64,000 nt of DNA from Bradyrhizobiaceae bacterium (GTDB taxonomy: Bacteria > Pseudomonadota > Alphaproteobacteria > Rhizobiales > Xanthobacteraceae). The notes under the pieces are model-generated. The model worked only from the letters and a program-made list of their open reading frames with translations, did no database searches and was not told the DNA's origin. The stretch spans positions 3,846,016-3,910,015 of the forward strand of contig CP078014.1 in the NCBI GenBank assembly GCA_020544565.1, given 5' to 3'. Positions 51,432 to 60,803 of the stretch are shown here, one piece after another. Both the position numbers and the translations under genes were made by a program. Positions within the stretch are counted from its first letter, which is position 1; every line of letters starts with the position of its first letter.

Positions 51432-54023
51432 TCAGGCGCGTCGCCAGCCGTCGATGGCCAGCGGTTTCACCCATTCGACCGTGACCAGATAGGCGACGAC
51501 GATGGCGCCGGTCGCGACTAGCACCGGCGCGGGCGGTGGCACGAAGCCGAACCAGTGAGCGAGCGGGGAAAACGGGATCGCGAGCGCCACCGTGAGCGCC
51601 AGCAGCGAGGATGCCGTGAGCGGCGCGGCGGGAGGGTCCTGCCACGGGCGGCCATTGGTGCGGATGAGGAAGATCACCAGGATCTGCGTCGCCATGCTCT
51701 CGAGAAACCAGGCGGTGCGGAATTCTTCCGCGGACGCGCGAAAGACGAGCAGCAGCACCGCGAAGGTCAGAAGATCGAACAGCGAGGACAGCGGTCCGAG
51801 CACCGCGGCGACACGCATCAGGCGGCGCATGTTCCAGAGCTGCGGCTGGGTGATCGCCTCGCGCCGCACCCTGTCGAACGGAATGCCGAGCTCGGACAGG
51901 TCGTAGAGCAGGTTGTTGAGCAGGATCTGGGTCGGCAGCATCGGCAGGAACGGCAGGGTGACCGAGGCGATCGCCATGGACAGCATGTTGCCGAGGTTGG
52001 AGCTTGCGCCCATGCGGACGTATTTCAGGATGTTGACGAAGGTCCGCCGTCCTTCCTCGACGCCGTCCGCCACGACTTCCAGATCCGACGCCAGCAGGAT
52101 CATGTCGGCCGCGGCCTGCGCCACGCCGCAGGCGCCTGCCACGGACAGCCCGATATCGGCGGCCTTCAGCCCCGGCGCGTCGTTGATGCCGTCGCCGAGA
52201 AAGCCGACCACCGAGTCCTTGCTTTGCAGCGCGGCGACGACGCGGGCTTTCTGATCGGGCGCGAGCCGGCCATAGGCGTCCACCTCGCGGGCCTGCACCG
52301 CGAGCGCCTCGTTGCTCAATGCGGCGACGTCGCTTCCGGTCAGCACCCGCTCGGCATCGACGCCGACCAGTGCCGCGAGACGCTTGACGATGACGGGGTC
52401 GTCGCCTGACAGGATCTTGAGACGGACGCCGTTGGCGCGCAGCCGTGCCACCGCTGCGGCCGCGGTCGGCTTCGGCGGATCGGCAAAGCCGCACAGTCCG
52501 ATGAAGGTCAGCCCGGTCTCGTCTTCGGCCTGCAGGTCGGTCTTGTCATCGGTGAATGTCCGGCTCGCCACCGCGATGCTGCGCATGCCGTCGGTGGCGA
52601 GGGAGCGGATCATATGCTGGATGCGATCGCGCGCCGCCGCGTCGAGATCGCTGTCCGCGTCGTCGCCGTGCTGGCGTGTGCACATCGCCAGAACGGCTTC
52701 CGGCGCGCCCTTGACGATCAGGAGCCGGCCTTCCGGTCCGTGGGCCAGGATCGAGCCGGAGCGCTTGGCATAGTCGAAGGTCCGCCGCGCCTGCAGCGTC
52801 CAGCCGGAGGCGGCGTCGGGATGGCTCTGTCGCAGCGTGGCGTCGAGAGTGCCGCGGTCGCCGCCGAGGTCGGCGGCGATAGCGCCGAGCAGCGCCGCGC
52901 GCGGTGCGTCGCGGCCCGCGGCATCGAGGCTGCGGGCCAGCGAGATTTCGGCCGAGGTCAGCGTGCCGGTCTTGTCGGTGCACAGGATCGACATGGCGCC
53001 GAGATCGTGGATCGCGGCGAGGCGCTTGACGATGACCTTGCGGCGCGCCATCCGGAGCGCGCCGCGCGACAGCGTCACGGTGGTGATCATCGGCAGCAGT
53101 TCCGGAGTGAGCCCGACGGCGAGCGCGACGGCGAACAACAGTGAATCGAGCACCGGTCGCCCCAGCGACAGCCGGAACGCGAGCACCAGCACCACCAGCA
53201 CCAGCGTCAGCCGGGCGATCATCAGGCCGAAGGCGTGAAGGTCGCGCTGGAACGGCGACGGCGCGGGGGCCGCGTTCAGCGCCGCCGCCGCCGCGCCGAA
53301 GATGGTGGCGCGGCCGGTGGCGACGACCAGGGCAGTGGCCTCGCCGGTCTGGATCACCGCGCCCCTGAACAGCGCGTTGGTCGCGTCGGCGGCGTCGGCG
53401 GCGGCCACGACGCCGGGACGCTTCTCGACCGGGTAAGGCTCGCCGGTAAGCGCGGCTTCGCCGCTGGTGCAGGCGTCGCTGGCGAGAACGAGGGCGTCGG
53501 CCGGCACGATGTCGCCGGCGCGCACCCGGATGACGTCGCCGGGCACCACGTCGGCGACCTCGATCTGCCGGAACGCGCCGTCGCGACGGACCTCGGCCTT
53601 GAGGGCCACGGAGCGGCGCAGTTCTTCGGCGGCCTTGATGGCATGGCCTTCCTGGAACGTATCGAGCCCGATGGAGATCACCAGGATGGCGACGATGATG
53701 GTGCCGCCGATGCCGTCGCCGGTCACCATCGACACCGTCCCGGCGCCGAGCAGGATCAGCGACAGCGGCTCCAGCAGCCGGCGAAGGATGGCGCGCCCGG
53801 CGCTCTCGCTGCTGGACGGCGCGTCGCCGTTCGGACCGTAGGCGTCGCGGCGTCGCGTCGCTTCAGTCGAGGTGAGGCCGCCGAGGCCGCAGGACAGATC
53901 CGAGGCGACGGCGTCGGCCGGCCGGGTCCAGAACGACGGCTGAGCGGTCTCCTGCACCGGCGCTGTCTCCATGCTCGCCTCTTGCGGATTGCCGCGGGGT
54001 TGCGCCGTTTCCAGACGACGCAT
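51432..54023 (-). CDS. mgtA: Mg2+-transporting-type P-ATPase
   Basis: P3B-type cation ATPase of about 863 residues. N-terminal cation ATPase domain, A-domain loop ALTGEPYPVEK (Pro where TGES is common), phosphorylation site CTDKTGTLTSAEI, MLRxKGAPE-like IVKGAPEAV, hinge GDGINDAPGLKAADIG and the C-terminal hydrophobic segments are complete. The ATG at 54023 overlaps the stop of the proton-pump gene by one base (TGATG); an internal ATG at 53972 has a better ribosome-binding site (AGAGG). Length slightly below MgtA because the N-tail is short. Confidence 0.9.
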   Translation of the reverse strand: MRRLETAQPRGNPQEASMETAPVQETAQPSFWTRPADAVASDLSCGLGGLTSTEATRRRDAYGPNGDAPSSSESAGRAILRRLLEPLSLILLGAGTVSMVTGDGIGGTIIVAILVISIGLDTFQEGHAIKAAEELRRSVALKAEVRRDGAFRQIEVADVVPGDVIRVRAGDIVPADALVLASDACTSGEAALTGEPYPVEKRPGVVAAADAADATNALFRGAVIQTGEATALVVATGRATIFGAAAAALNAAPAPSPFQRDLHAFGLMIARLTLVLVVLVLAFRLSLGRPVLDSLLFAVALAVGLTPELLPMITTVTLSRGALRMARRKVIVKRLAAIHDLGAMSILCTDKTGTLTSAEISLARSLDAAGRDAPRAALLGAIAADLGGDRGTLDATLRQSHPDAASGWTLQARRTFDYAKRSGSILAHGPEGRLLIVKGAPEAVLAMCTRQHGDDADSDLDAAARDRIQHMIRSLATDGMRSIAVASRTFTDDKTDLQAEDETGLTFIGLCGFADPPKPTAAAAVARLRANGVRLKILSGDDPVIVKRLAALVGVDAERVLTGSDVAALSNEALAVQAREVDAYGRLAPDQKARVVAALQSKDSVVGFLGDGINDAPGLKAADIGLSVAGACGVAQAAADMILLASDLEVVADGVEEGRRTFVNILKYVRMGASSNLGNMLSMAIASVTLPFLPMLPTQILLNNLLYDLSELGIPFDRVRREAITQPQLWNMRRLMRVAAVLGPLSSLFDLLTFAVLLLVFRASAEEFRTAWFLESMATQILVIFLIRTNGRPWQDPPAAPLTASSLLALTVALAIPFSPLAHWFGFVPPPAPVLVATGAIVVAYLVTVEWVKPLAIDGWRRA

Positions 54024-56401
54024 CAGCGGCGGTCGATTGGCAGCCGGCGTAACATCGCGACTTTGACCGCGTCCAGTGCAAAGCCGTAGCCGACGGTCGT
54101 TCCGTAAAGCGCGATCACCATCCAGCCCGGCAGCGGCGCCATGAACCATCCCGCCCAGGCGAACGCCGTCGCCAGCGCGGCAGCGGTCACCATCGCCGCC
54201 ACGAGGATGGCCGCGGGGCGCGAGCGCCAGACATGGTCGTGCTCGCGCAGCACCAGGCTGGTGGCCTGGCCGGCGAGAACCAGCGTGAGAAAGGTCAGGC
54301 TGCGCATGGCCTCGCCGTCGAGCCGGAGCCAGAACCAGCCCAGCGCCAGCACTGTCATGGCGTAGGCGAGTTTCACCGTACCGAGCGGCAGCGCGGCGAG
54401 GGTCAGTTCGCGGATGCGCCAGGCGTTCGGATAGGGCGTCGGCGTGGCGCGGTCGGCGGCGCGGGCCATCATCGCGATGTCGCTGGTCAGCATCCACAGC
54501 GCCTGCAGCAGCGGCGTCAGCACCGCCTCGCCGGTCATCACCAGGCCGCCGCCCATGACGATCAGCGTCACCGCCTTGTTGACCAGCGTGCTCAAGGTGA
54601 ACGTCAGCACGCGCTGGAAGGCCGAGCGGCCTTCCTCGATGCAGTCAACGATGCCGCGCAGGCCGGGCACCGTCAGCACCAGCCCGGCGGCGGATTTGGC
54701 GACGTCGGTTGCGCTGGACACCGCGATGCCCATCTGCGCCTGCCGCAGCGCCGGCGCGTCGTTGGCGCCGTCGCCGCACATGCCGACCGCGTGGCCGCCG
54801 CGCTGAAAGGCGCGCACCAGCTTGAACTTGTCTTCCGGAAACACCCCGGCATAGACGGCGTAATCCTGCGGCCCGGCTTGCTCGGGGATATGTCCGTGCG
54901 GGCACACCGGCCCGGTGAGGCCGACTGCGCGGGCGACGGTGGCGGCGGTGTCCGCGGTGTCGCCGGTGATCATCACCGGGGTGATGCCGAGCGCGGCGAG
55001 TTCGCCGAGCAGCGGCGCGGAATCGGCCCGCGGCGGATCGCTGAGCCCGATCAGCCCGATCACCGCCATCGCGCCGGCGCGGCCCGCGGCCACAGCCAGC
55101 ACCCGATAGCCGTCGCCGCTGAGCTTAGTCTTCGCGGTCTCGGCTTCGTCGCTCAAGGGAGCCAGCGCGGCGATGGCGAGGGGCGAGCCTTTGACGATGC
55201 GGATGTCCTCGCCGTCCACGCCGGCGATGGTCGCTTCCGACATCTTGGCCGCGGGGTCGAACGGGGTGAAGCGCCGCACCGTCAGCCGCGGCTCCGCACT
55301 CTTTAATGCGGCGGCGCGCACGGCGGCGTCCACCGGGTCCTGCCCGTCGCTCGAACTCGCCGCGGCGGCCCGCGCCAGCAGCGCAGCCGCGCTGATGCCT
55401 TGCGCGAGCGGAATAACCGAGCCGACGCCGAGGCTGTTCTCGGTCAGCGTGCCGGTCTTGTCGACGCAGAGCACATCGACCATCGCGGCCTCCTGCAAGG
55501 CGGAAAGCCGGGCCAGCAGCACGCCGTTCTGCGCCAGCCGCCCCGCGCCCACGGTCGCCGCCAGCGTGAACACCGCCGGCATCGCCACCGGCACTGCCGA
55601 CAGCAGCGCCGCCAGCACCAGGGGCACGATCTGCGTCACCGTCATCCCGATGTGGTGGGCATAGGCCACCATGATGACCACGATCGTCATGTTGACGCCG
55701 GTGAGCGCCTTGACCACGCCGAGCACGGCCTGCTGTTCGCTGCTTTCGACGTCGGCGGCTTTGACCAGCTCGGCGGTGCGGCCGAAATAGGTGCGCGGAC
55801 CGGTGGCGGCGACTTCAGCGATAGCCTCGCCGCGCCGGACCAGGGCGCCGGCATAGGCCAGCGCGCCGCGCTGCTGCTCCACCGCCACGGATTCGCCGGT
55901 CAGCATCGACTGGTCGAGCAGCACCGAGCCTGACAGCAGGCGGACATCGGCGGGCACGATGCCGCCGAGCGACAATTGCACCACGTCGCCGGGCACGAGT
56001 CCCGATGCCGGCGCATCGGCCCACGCCCCGTCGCGCCGCAGCCGCGCCCGCGGCGCAAGGCGCTGGCGCAGCAGCGCGAGGGTGGCGTTGGCGCGCCCTT
56101 CCTGAATGATGCCGACCAGCACGTTGGTTAGCAGCAGCACGCCGACCATCGCGGCTTCCAGCCGCTCGCCCGCTGCCAGTTGCAGGATGATGGTTGCTTC
56201 CAGCATCCACGGCACCGGCGACCAGAAATGGTGCAGCATCCGGCGCAGCGGCCGCTCGTCCGTGGACGCAACCTCGTTCGGCCCCGTGTCCGCGAGGCGG
56301 CGCGCGGCCTCAGCGCTGGACAGGCCCGGCGGGCTATCGTCGTTGTTGGCGCGTGGACGGCTTCCGTCCGGCGGTTGCTGGGGGCAGGTCTCGGCGTCCA
56401 C
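54023..56401 (-). CDS. Proton-efflux-type P-ATPase (P3A)
   Basis: Plasma-membrane H+-ATPase-like pump, 792 residues from the GTG at 56401, which has AGAGG 8 bp upstream; a TTG at 56455 lacks any. A-domain MLTGESVAVE, phosphorylation site CVDKTGTLTENSLG, KGSPLAI, and hinge CGDGANDAPALRQAQMG are intact, and ten or so hydrophobic segments are visible. Such pumps export protons and appear in acid-tolerant bacteria. Translationally coupled to the Mg-type ATPase and 141 bp downstream of ftsH. Confidence 0.89.
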   Translation of the reverse strand: MDAETCPQQPPDGSRPRANNDDSPPGLSSAEAARRLADTGPNEVASTDERPLRRMLHHFWSPVPWMLEATIILQLAAGERLEAAMVGVLLLTNVLVGIIQEGRANATLALLRQRLAPRARLRRDGAWADAPASGLVPGDVVQLSLGGIVPADVRLLSGSVLLDQSMLTGESVAVEQQRGALAYAGALVRRGEAIAEVAATGPRTYFGRTAELVKAADVESSEQQAVLGVVKALTGVNMTIVVIMVAYAHHIGMTVTQIVPLVLAALLSAVPVAMPAVFTLAATVGAGRLAQNGVLLARLSALQEAAMVDVLCVDKTGTLTENSLGVGSVIPLAQGISAAALLARAAAASSSDGQDPVDAAVRAAALKSAEPRLTVRRFTPFDPAAKMSEATIAGVDGEDIRIVKGSPLAIAALAPLSDEAETAKTKLSGDGYRVLAVAAGRAGAMAVIGLIGLSDPPRADSAPLLGELAALGITPVMITGDTADTAATVARAVGLTGPVCPHGHIPEQAGPQDYAVYAGVFPEDKFKLVRAFQRGGHAVGMCGDGANDAPALRQAQMGIAVSSATDVAKSAAGLVLTVPGLRGIVDCIEEGRSAFQRVLTFTLSTLVNKAVTLIVMGGGLVMTGEAVLTPLLQALWMLTSDIAMMARAADRATPTPYPNAWRIRELTLAALPLGTVKLAYAMTVLALGWFWLRLDGEAMRSLTFLTLVLAGQATSLVLREHDHVWRSRPAAILVAAMVTAAALATAFAWAGWFMAPLPGWMVIALYGTTVGYGFALDAVKVAMLRRLPIDRR

Positions 56402-56542
56402 GGTGTGAACCTCTCGCGATGGATCCCGGGTCGCCGGCCCCACGGACGGGTCCAATTCGTGCCGATGCTAGTGGATCGACGGCGATGCCGCCAGCGCTGC
56501 CATGCAGGAGCGCACTGCGTCTGAGACCGTTGACGCTCCCGC

Positions 56543-58363
56543 TTACGCCGCTTTGTCGGCGATCAGCGCGGCGATCTGGGCGCTGTCCAGCGTCTCCGCC
56601 TCGAGCAGGCGGCGCGCGGTGCGCTCCAGCGCATCGCGATGGTCGCCGAGCAGCTTCACCGTCCGGTCGAAGGCGTCGTCGACGATGCGCTTGACCTCGG
56701 CATCCACGGCGGCGGCGGTTTCGTCGGAATAGCTGCGCTCCAGCGGCCCGTAATAAGGCTGGTCGGTGGCGAGGAAGGAGCGGCGGTCCTTCTCCAGCGC
56801 GACATGGCCGATCGCCTCCGTCATGCCGTAGCGGGTGACGATGGCGCGGGCGATATCGGTCACCTTGACGAGATCGTCGGCGGCGCCGGTGGACAGATGG
56901 CCGAACACCACCCACTCCGCGGCACGGCCGCCGAGCAGCACCGCCATCTTGTTGTCGAGCTCGGTGCGGGTCATGAGGAAGCGGTCCTCGGTCGGGCGCT
57001 GGATGGTGTAGCCGAGCGCGCCGACGCCGCGCGGGATGATCGAGACCTTGTGCACCGGATCGACGCCGGGCAGCGTCATCGCCACCAGCGCGTGGCCCAT
57101 CTCGTGATAGGCGACGATCTCGCGCTCCTTCGGATTGAGCAGGCGGTTGCGCTTCTCGAGTCCGGCGACGATACGCTCGATGGCATTGTTGAAATCGGCC
57201 ATGGTCACCGCATCGCCGCCGCGACGGGTGGCGAGCAGCGCCGCCTCGTTGACGAGGTTGGCGAGATCCGCGCCGGTGAAGCCGGGGGTCAGCGCCGCGA
57301 TGTCCTCGGGCGAGACGTCGGCGGCGAGCCGGGCCTTCTTCAGGTGCACCCCAAGGATCTGCACCCGGCCGGGCTTGTCCGGCCGGTCGACCAGAACCTG
57401 ACGGTCGAAGCGGCCGGCGCGCAGCAAAGCGGGATCGAGAATCTCCGGCCGGTTGGTGGCGGCAAGCAGCACGACGCCGGCGGAGGGATCGAAGCCGTCC
57501 AGTTCGGCGAGGAGCTGGTTGAGGGTCTGCTCCTTCTCGTCGTGGCCGCCGCTCATCGGGCCGATGCCGCGGGCGCGGCCGAGCGCGTCGAGTTCGTCGA
57601 TGAAGATGATGGCCGGCGCGTGGGCGCGCGCCTGTTCGAACAGGTCGCGCACCCGCGCGGCGCCGACGCCGACGAACATCTCGACGAATTCCGAGCCCGA
57701 GATCGAGAAGAACGGCACGCCGGCTTCGCCTGCCACCGCCCGCGCCAGCAGCGTCTTGCCGGTGCCGGGGGGACCGACCAGCAGGATGCCCTTGGGCATG
57801 TGTCCGCCGAGGCGGCCGTAGCCCTGGGGGTCTTTGAGGAAATCGACGATCTCCTTCAGTTCCTCCTTGGCCTCGTCGACGCCGGCGACGTCCTTGAAGG
57901 TGACGCCGGTATCGGACTGGACATAGATCTTGGCTTTGGACTTGCCGATCTGCAAAAGGCCGCCGCCCATGCCGCTGCTGAGACGGCGCAGCATGAAGCG
58001 CCACACCAAGATGAACAGCACGACCGGCACCACCCAGGACAGCAGATCGCGCAGGAACGTGCTCTCGATCTGGCCGGTGACGACGACGCCATGCCCCTGA
58101 AGCTGGCGGGCGAGGTCCGGCTCCACGCGCGTGGTGACGAACATCGGCTTGCCGTCGATCGGCTCGCGGAAGCGGCCCTGGATAAAGCGATCGGAAACCG
58201 CGACTTCGGCGATCTTGCCTTGCGACAGATAGGTCTCGAACTGGCTGTAGGGGATCTGCGCGACCTGGGTGACGGTCGTGAACAGGTACTGGAAGCCCAT
58301 CAGCAGCGCGAAGGCGATGACCCAGAACCAGATGTTGAACCGGTGGTTTTGCTTCAGTTCCAA
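56543..58363 (-). CDS. ftsH: ATP-dependent zinc metalloprotease FtsH (paralogue)
   Basis: 606 residues. Two membrane segments (about 11-28 and 106-126) flank a periplasmic domain; AAA module with Walker A GPPGTGKT at 197-204, Walker B IIFIDE at 252-257 and arginine-finger region RAGRFDRQV; zinc protease site HEMGH at 420-424. The TTG start at 58363 has AGGGGAG about 8 bp upstream. It is followed by two P-type ATPases instead of tilS or folP, so it is an accessory FtsH, probably for membrane quality control or turnover of the pumps. Confidence 0.93.
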   Translation of the reverse strand: MELKQNHRFNIWFWVIAFALLMGFQYLFTTVTQVAQIPYSQFETYLSQGKIAEVAVSDRFIQGRFREPIDGKPMFVTTRVEPDLARQLQGHGVVVTGQIESTFLRDLLSWVVPVVLFILVWRFMLRRLSSGMGGGLLQIGKSKAKIYVQSDTGVTFKDVAGVDEAKEELKEIVDFLKDPQGYGRLGGHMPKGILLVGPPGTGKTLLARAVAGEAGVPFFSISGSEFVEMFVGVGAARVRDLFEQARAHAPAIIFIDELDALGRARGIGPMSGGHDEKEQTLNQLLAELDGFDPSAGVVLLAATNRPEILDPALLRAGRFDRQVLVDRPDKPGRVQILGVHLKKARLAADVSPEDIAALTPGFTGADLANLVNEAALLATRRGGDAVTMADFNNAIERIVAGLEKRNRLLNPKEREIVAYHEMGHALVAMTLPGVDPVHKVSIIPRGVGALGYTIQRPTEDRFLMTRTELDNKMAVLLGGRAAEWVVFGHLSTGAADDLVKVTDIARAIVTRYGMTEAIGHVALEKDRRSFLATDQPYYGPLERSYSDETAAAVDAEVKRIVDDAFDRTVKLLGDHRDALERTARRLLEAETLDSAQIAALIADKAA

Positions 58364-58690
58364 GATCGCTGCTCCCCTGATGCGTCTTTCAGGTGCGGCG
58401 GTTGCCGCGCGTGGTCCCAGCCCCTGTTGAGTAGCCCACGGCGGCAGGGAGCGGAAGGCCCTGCGGTAGGTGCCGGTATGCCGGTGCCTTCAAATGCAGC
58501 GTGGCGTCAAACCCGCAAGCGGCCTCATCCCGGTGTTGACCTCATATCCCGGTGCGCAAGGACTCTCCGCCGCGCACGGCCGATAGCCGTGGCGCGCGGG
58601 AAAGATCGGCGTCTTGCCGGACCGCGCGCCGGGGAGGGTTGCAATGCCCGGATGATTGAGATATCGTTGATACAATACTAAGATATCAGA
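58364..58690. other. Divergent intergenic region ftsH / FAD oxidoreductase
   Basis: 327 bp without a gene. It contains a stem with CGCGCACGGC and GCCGTGGCGCG arms (58571-58596, one bulged base) and, just before the plus-strand gene, an A/T-rich stretch with GATATC at 58665-58690 where a promoter for the oxidoreductase is likely. No clear -35/-10 pair could be fixed. Confidence 0.4.
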
Positions 58691-60040
58691 ATGAAGAATA
58701 CCGGGAGAGCGGCCTTGGACGCGCGAAATTCCACTCGCGTAGAGAGTGATGTGTTGGTCGCGGGCGGCGGCGCCGCCGGTGTCGCGGCTGCGGTGTCCGC
58801 TGCGCGTCAGGGGCTGAGTGTCACGCTGGTGGAGCGCTACGGCTTTTGCGGCGGCGGGGCCGTCGCCGGGCTTTCCGGCACCGTCTGCGGGCTCTACGAG
58901 GCGACGAACGATGTCGCTGCCGGTCCCAAGCAGGTCGTGTTTGGGTTTGCCGATGAATTCTGCCGCAGGCTCGAGGCCATGGGCGGCCTTGCCGATCCGG
59001 TGCTCTATGGCAAGACCTGGGCGCGGGTTCACGATCCGCATGTGTGGCGGGAAGCCGCCGATGCGATGCTGCGCGAGGCGGGCGTGCGTATCATCTACCA
59101 TGCGGTCGCGCAAGGCGTGCACATGGAGGGCGACAGGATCGAGGGACTGAACATCTGGACCAAGCAGGGTCCGGTGGATGCCCGCGCCAAAGTCGTGATC
59201 GACGCCAGCGGCGATGCCGACGTGGTCGCAATGGCGGGGCTGCCGAATTTCGTCGGCGACAACGGTGCGGTGCAGAACCCGACCATGATCTTCCGGATGA
59301 TGGGCGTCGATACCGATCGCTTCATCGCCGAGTACGGCACCGATACCATCATGCCGGAGAAGGTCTCCGCCATGATCCGCGCCAAGCACAATGCCGGCGA
59401 TTACAAGCTGCCGCGCGCCAAGATCTGGCTGTTCACGACCACGCGCCCCGGCGAACTGCTGTGCAACTGCACGCGCGTCATCGGGCCCGACGGCCGCGAA
59501 TTGAACCCGCTCTATCATCAGGATTTCACCGACGCGGAAATCGAGGGACGGCTGCAGGCGCGGGAATATGCGCGCTTCTTCCAGGACAATCTTGCCGGGT
59601 GCGAGAACGCCTTTCTTAACGATACCGGCGTGCAGGTCGGCGTGCGCCAGACCCGGCAGGTCTCGGGCGTCAAGCGATTGATGAATGCGGATGTGGTGCG
59701 GGGCGCCAAGTTCGCCGACGGCATCGCCGTGTCGCCGTGGCCGATCGAACTGCATGCCGGCGAGAAGCCGCGGGTGGAGTGGCTTCTCAACGACTATTAC
59801 GAGGTGCCCTATGGGTGCTTCGTTCCCGAGCGGGGCGAGGGTCTTCTGATCGCCGGGCGCTGCCTGTCTGCCGAGCACGAGGCCGTCGCCTCCGCGCGGG
59901 TGACGGCGCAGTGCTTCTCCTATGGCCATGCCATCGGCCGCGCCGCCGCCATCGCCGTGCGCGAGAACATCGCGCCGCGTGACATCGACGGCCGCGATGT
60001 GAGAGCCGCGGTCAATGCGGACGGTGCGCGCATCGCCTGA
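58691..60040 (+). CDS. FAD-dependent oxidoreductase
   Basis: 449 residues of the FAD_oxidored (PF12831) type. ADP-binding motif DVLVAGGGAAGVAAAVSAA near the N-terminus, VIDASGDADVVAMAG (second FAD contact), and the C-terminal LIAGRCLSAEHEAVASARV with GHAIGRAAA. The ATG at 58691 has no ribosome-binding site; TTG at 58715 has GGGAGAG 5 bp upstream and may be the real start. It heads a three-gene row with a hydratase and a CoA-transferase; the substrate is unknown. Confidence 0.88.
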   Translation: MKNTGRAALDARNSTRVESDVLVAGGGAAGVAAAVSAARQGLSVTLVERYGFCGGGAVAGLSGTVCGLYEATNDVAAGPKQVVFGFADEFCRRLEAMGGLADPVLYGKTWARVHDPHVWREAADAMLREAGVRIIYHAVAQGVHMEGDRIEGLNIWTKQGPVDARAKVVIDASGDADVVAMAGLPNFVGDNGAVQNPTMIFRMMGVDTDRFIAEYGTDTIMPEKVSAMIRAKHNAGDYKLPRAKIWLFTTTRPGELLCNCTRVIGPDGRELNPLYHQDFTDAEIEGRLQAREYARFFQDNLAGCENAFLNDTGVQVGVRQTRQVSGVKRLMNADVVRGAKFADGIAVSPWPIELHAGEKPRVEWLLNDYYEVPYGCFVPERGEGLLIAGRCLSAEHEAVASARVTAQCFSYGHAIGRAAAIAVRENIAPRDIDGRDVRAAVNADGARIA

Positions 60041-60059
60041 TTTTCAAGGAAACATCACC

Positions 60060-60803
60060 ATGATCCAGTCCGAGACGAAGGGGATGATTGCGGTCGTGAC
60101 GATCAATCGTCCGGAGCGGCGCAATGCGCTCGGATCGCAATTGATGCATGATCTCGGTCGTTCGCTCGCGGCCGCCGAACACGATCCGGCGGTGCGCGCC
60201 GTGGTGCTCACCGGCGCGCCTCCCGCATTCTGCGCCGGCAGCGACCTGAAGGAACTGGCCGGCCTGTCGATCGCCGAGATGTGCCGTCACGAATCCGAGA
60301 CCGCCGCGTTCGCGCGCGCCATCGGATATCGCGCCAAGCCGGTGATCGCGGCGGTCGAGGGCTATGCGCTCGGCGGCGGATTCATCCTCGCAGCGTCCTG
60401 CGATATTGTCGTCAGCGCGTCGAATGCGCGCTGGCACCTGCCGGAAGCGCCTAACGGCTGGCTGCCGCCGTGGGGGCTGATGGCGCTGATGGCGCGGGTC
60501 GGGCCTGTCCGCGCCCGCCGCCTGACATGGGGCGCCGCGCCGATCGACGGCGTCGAGGCTGCGCGTATCGGTCTCGTGGATGATGTCGCCGAACCCGGCA
60601 AGGCGCTGGATCTCGCCATGGATGTCGCGGCCGGCCTCGCCGCGGTCCCGCCCGAGGCCGTCGCCTCCACCAAGCGCTTTTTCGAGCCTTTCATCATGGC
60701 GGACGCGGAGCGCTTCGATGAAGTCGCCTCCCGCGAATTCGCGCTGAACTGCGAGACGCCGTCGTCTCGCGCGACCTTTGGACGTTTCAAGGTGAAATCA
60801 TGA
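60060..60803 (+). CDS. Enoyl-CoA hydratase/isomerase-family protein
   Basis: 247 residues of the crotonase fold: VVTINRPERRNAL, oxyanion hole segment PAFCAGSDLKELA, and VEGYALGGGFILAASCDIV. The catalytic acidic position region HLPEAPNGWLPP is somewhat unlike classical hydratases, so isomerase, hydrolase or C-C lyase activity is possible. ATG 60060 with AAGGA upstream; its end overlaps the CoA-transferase start by 4 bp. Confidence 0.9.
   Translation: MIQSETKGMIAVVTINRPERRNALGSQLMHDLGRSLAAAEHDPAVRAVVLTGAPPAFCAGSDLKELAGLSIAEMCRHESETAAFARAIGYRAKPVIAAVEGYALGGGFILAASCDIVVSASNARWHLPEAPNGWLPPWGLMALMARVGPVRARRLTWGAAPIDGVEAARIGLVDDVAEPGKALDLAMDVAAGLAAVPPEAVASTKRFFEPFIMADAERFDEVASREFALNCETPSSRATFGRFKVKS

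Noticed and set aside
56334..58004. 556-codon minus-strand frame overlapping ftsH
   Set aside because: Shifted-frame shadow of ftsH; the AAA and HEMGH motifs are in the other frame.
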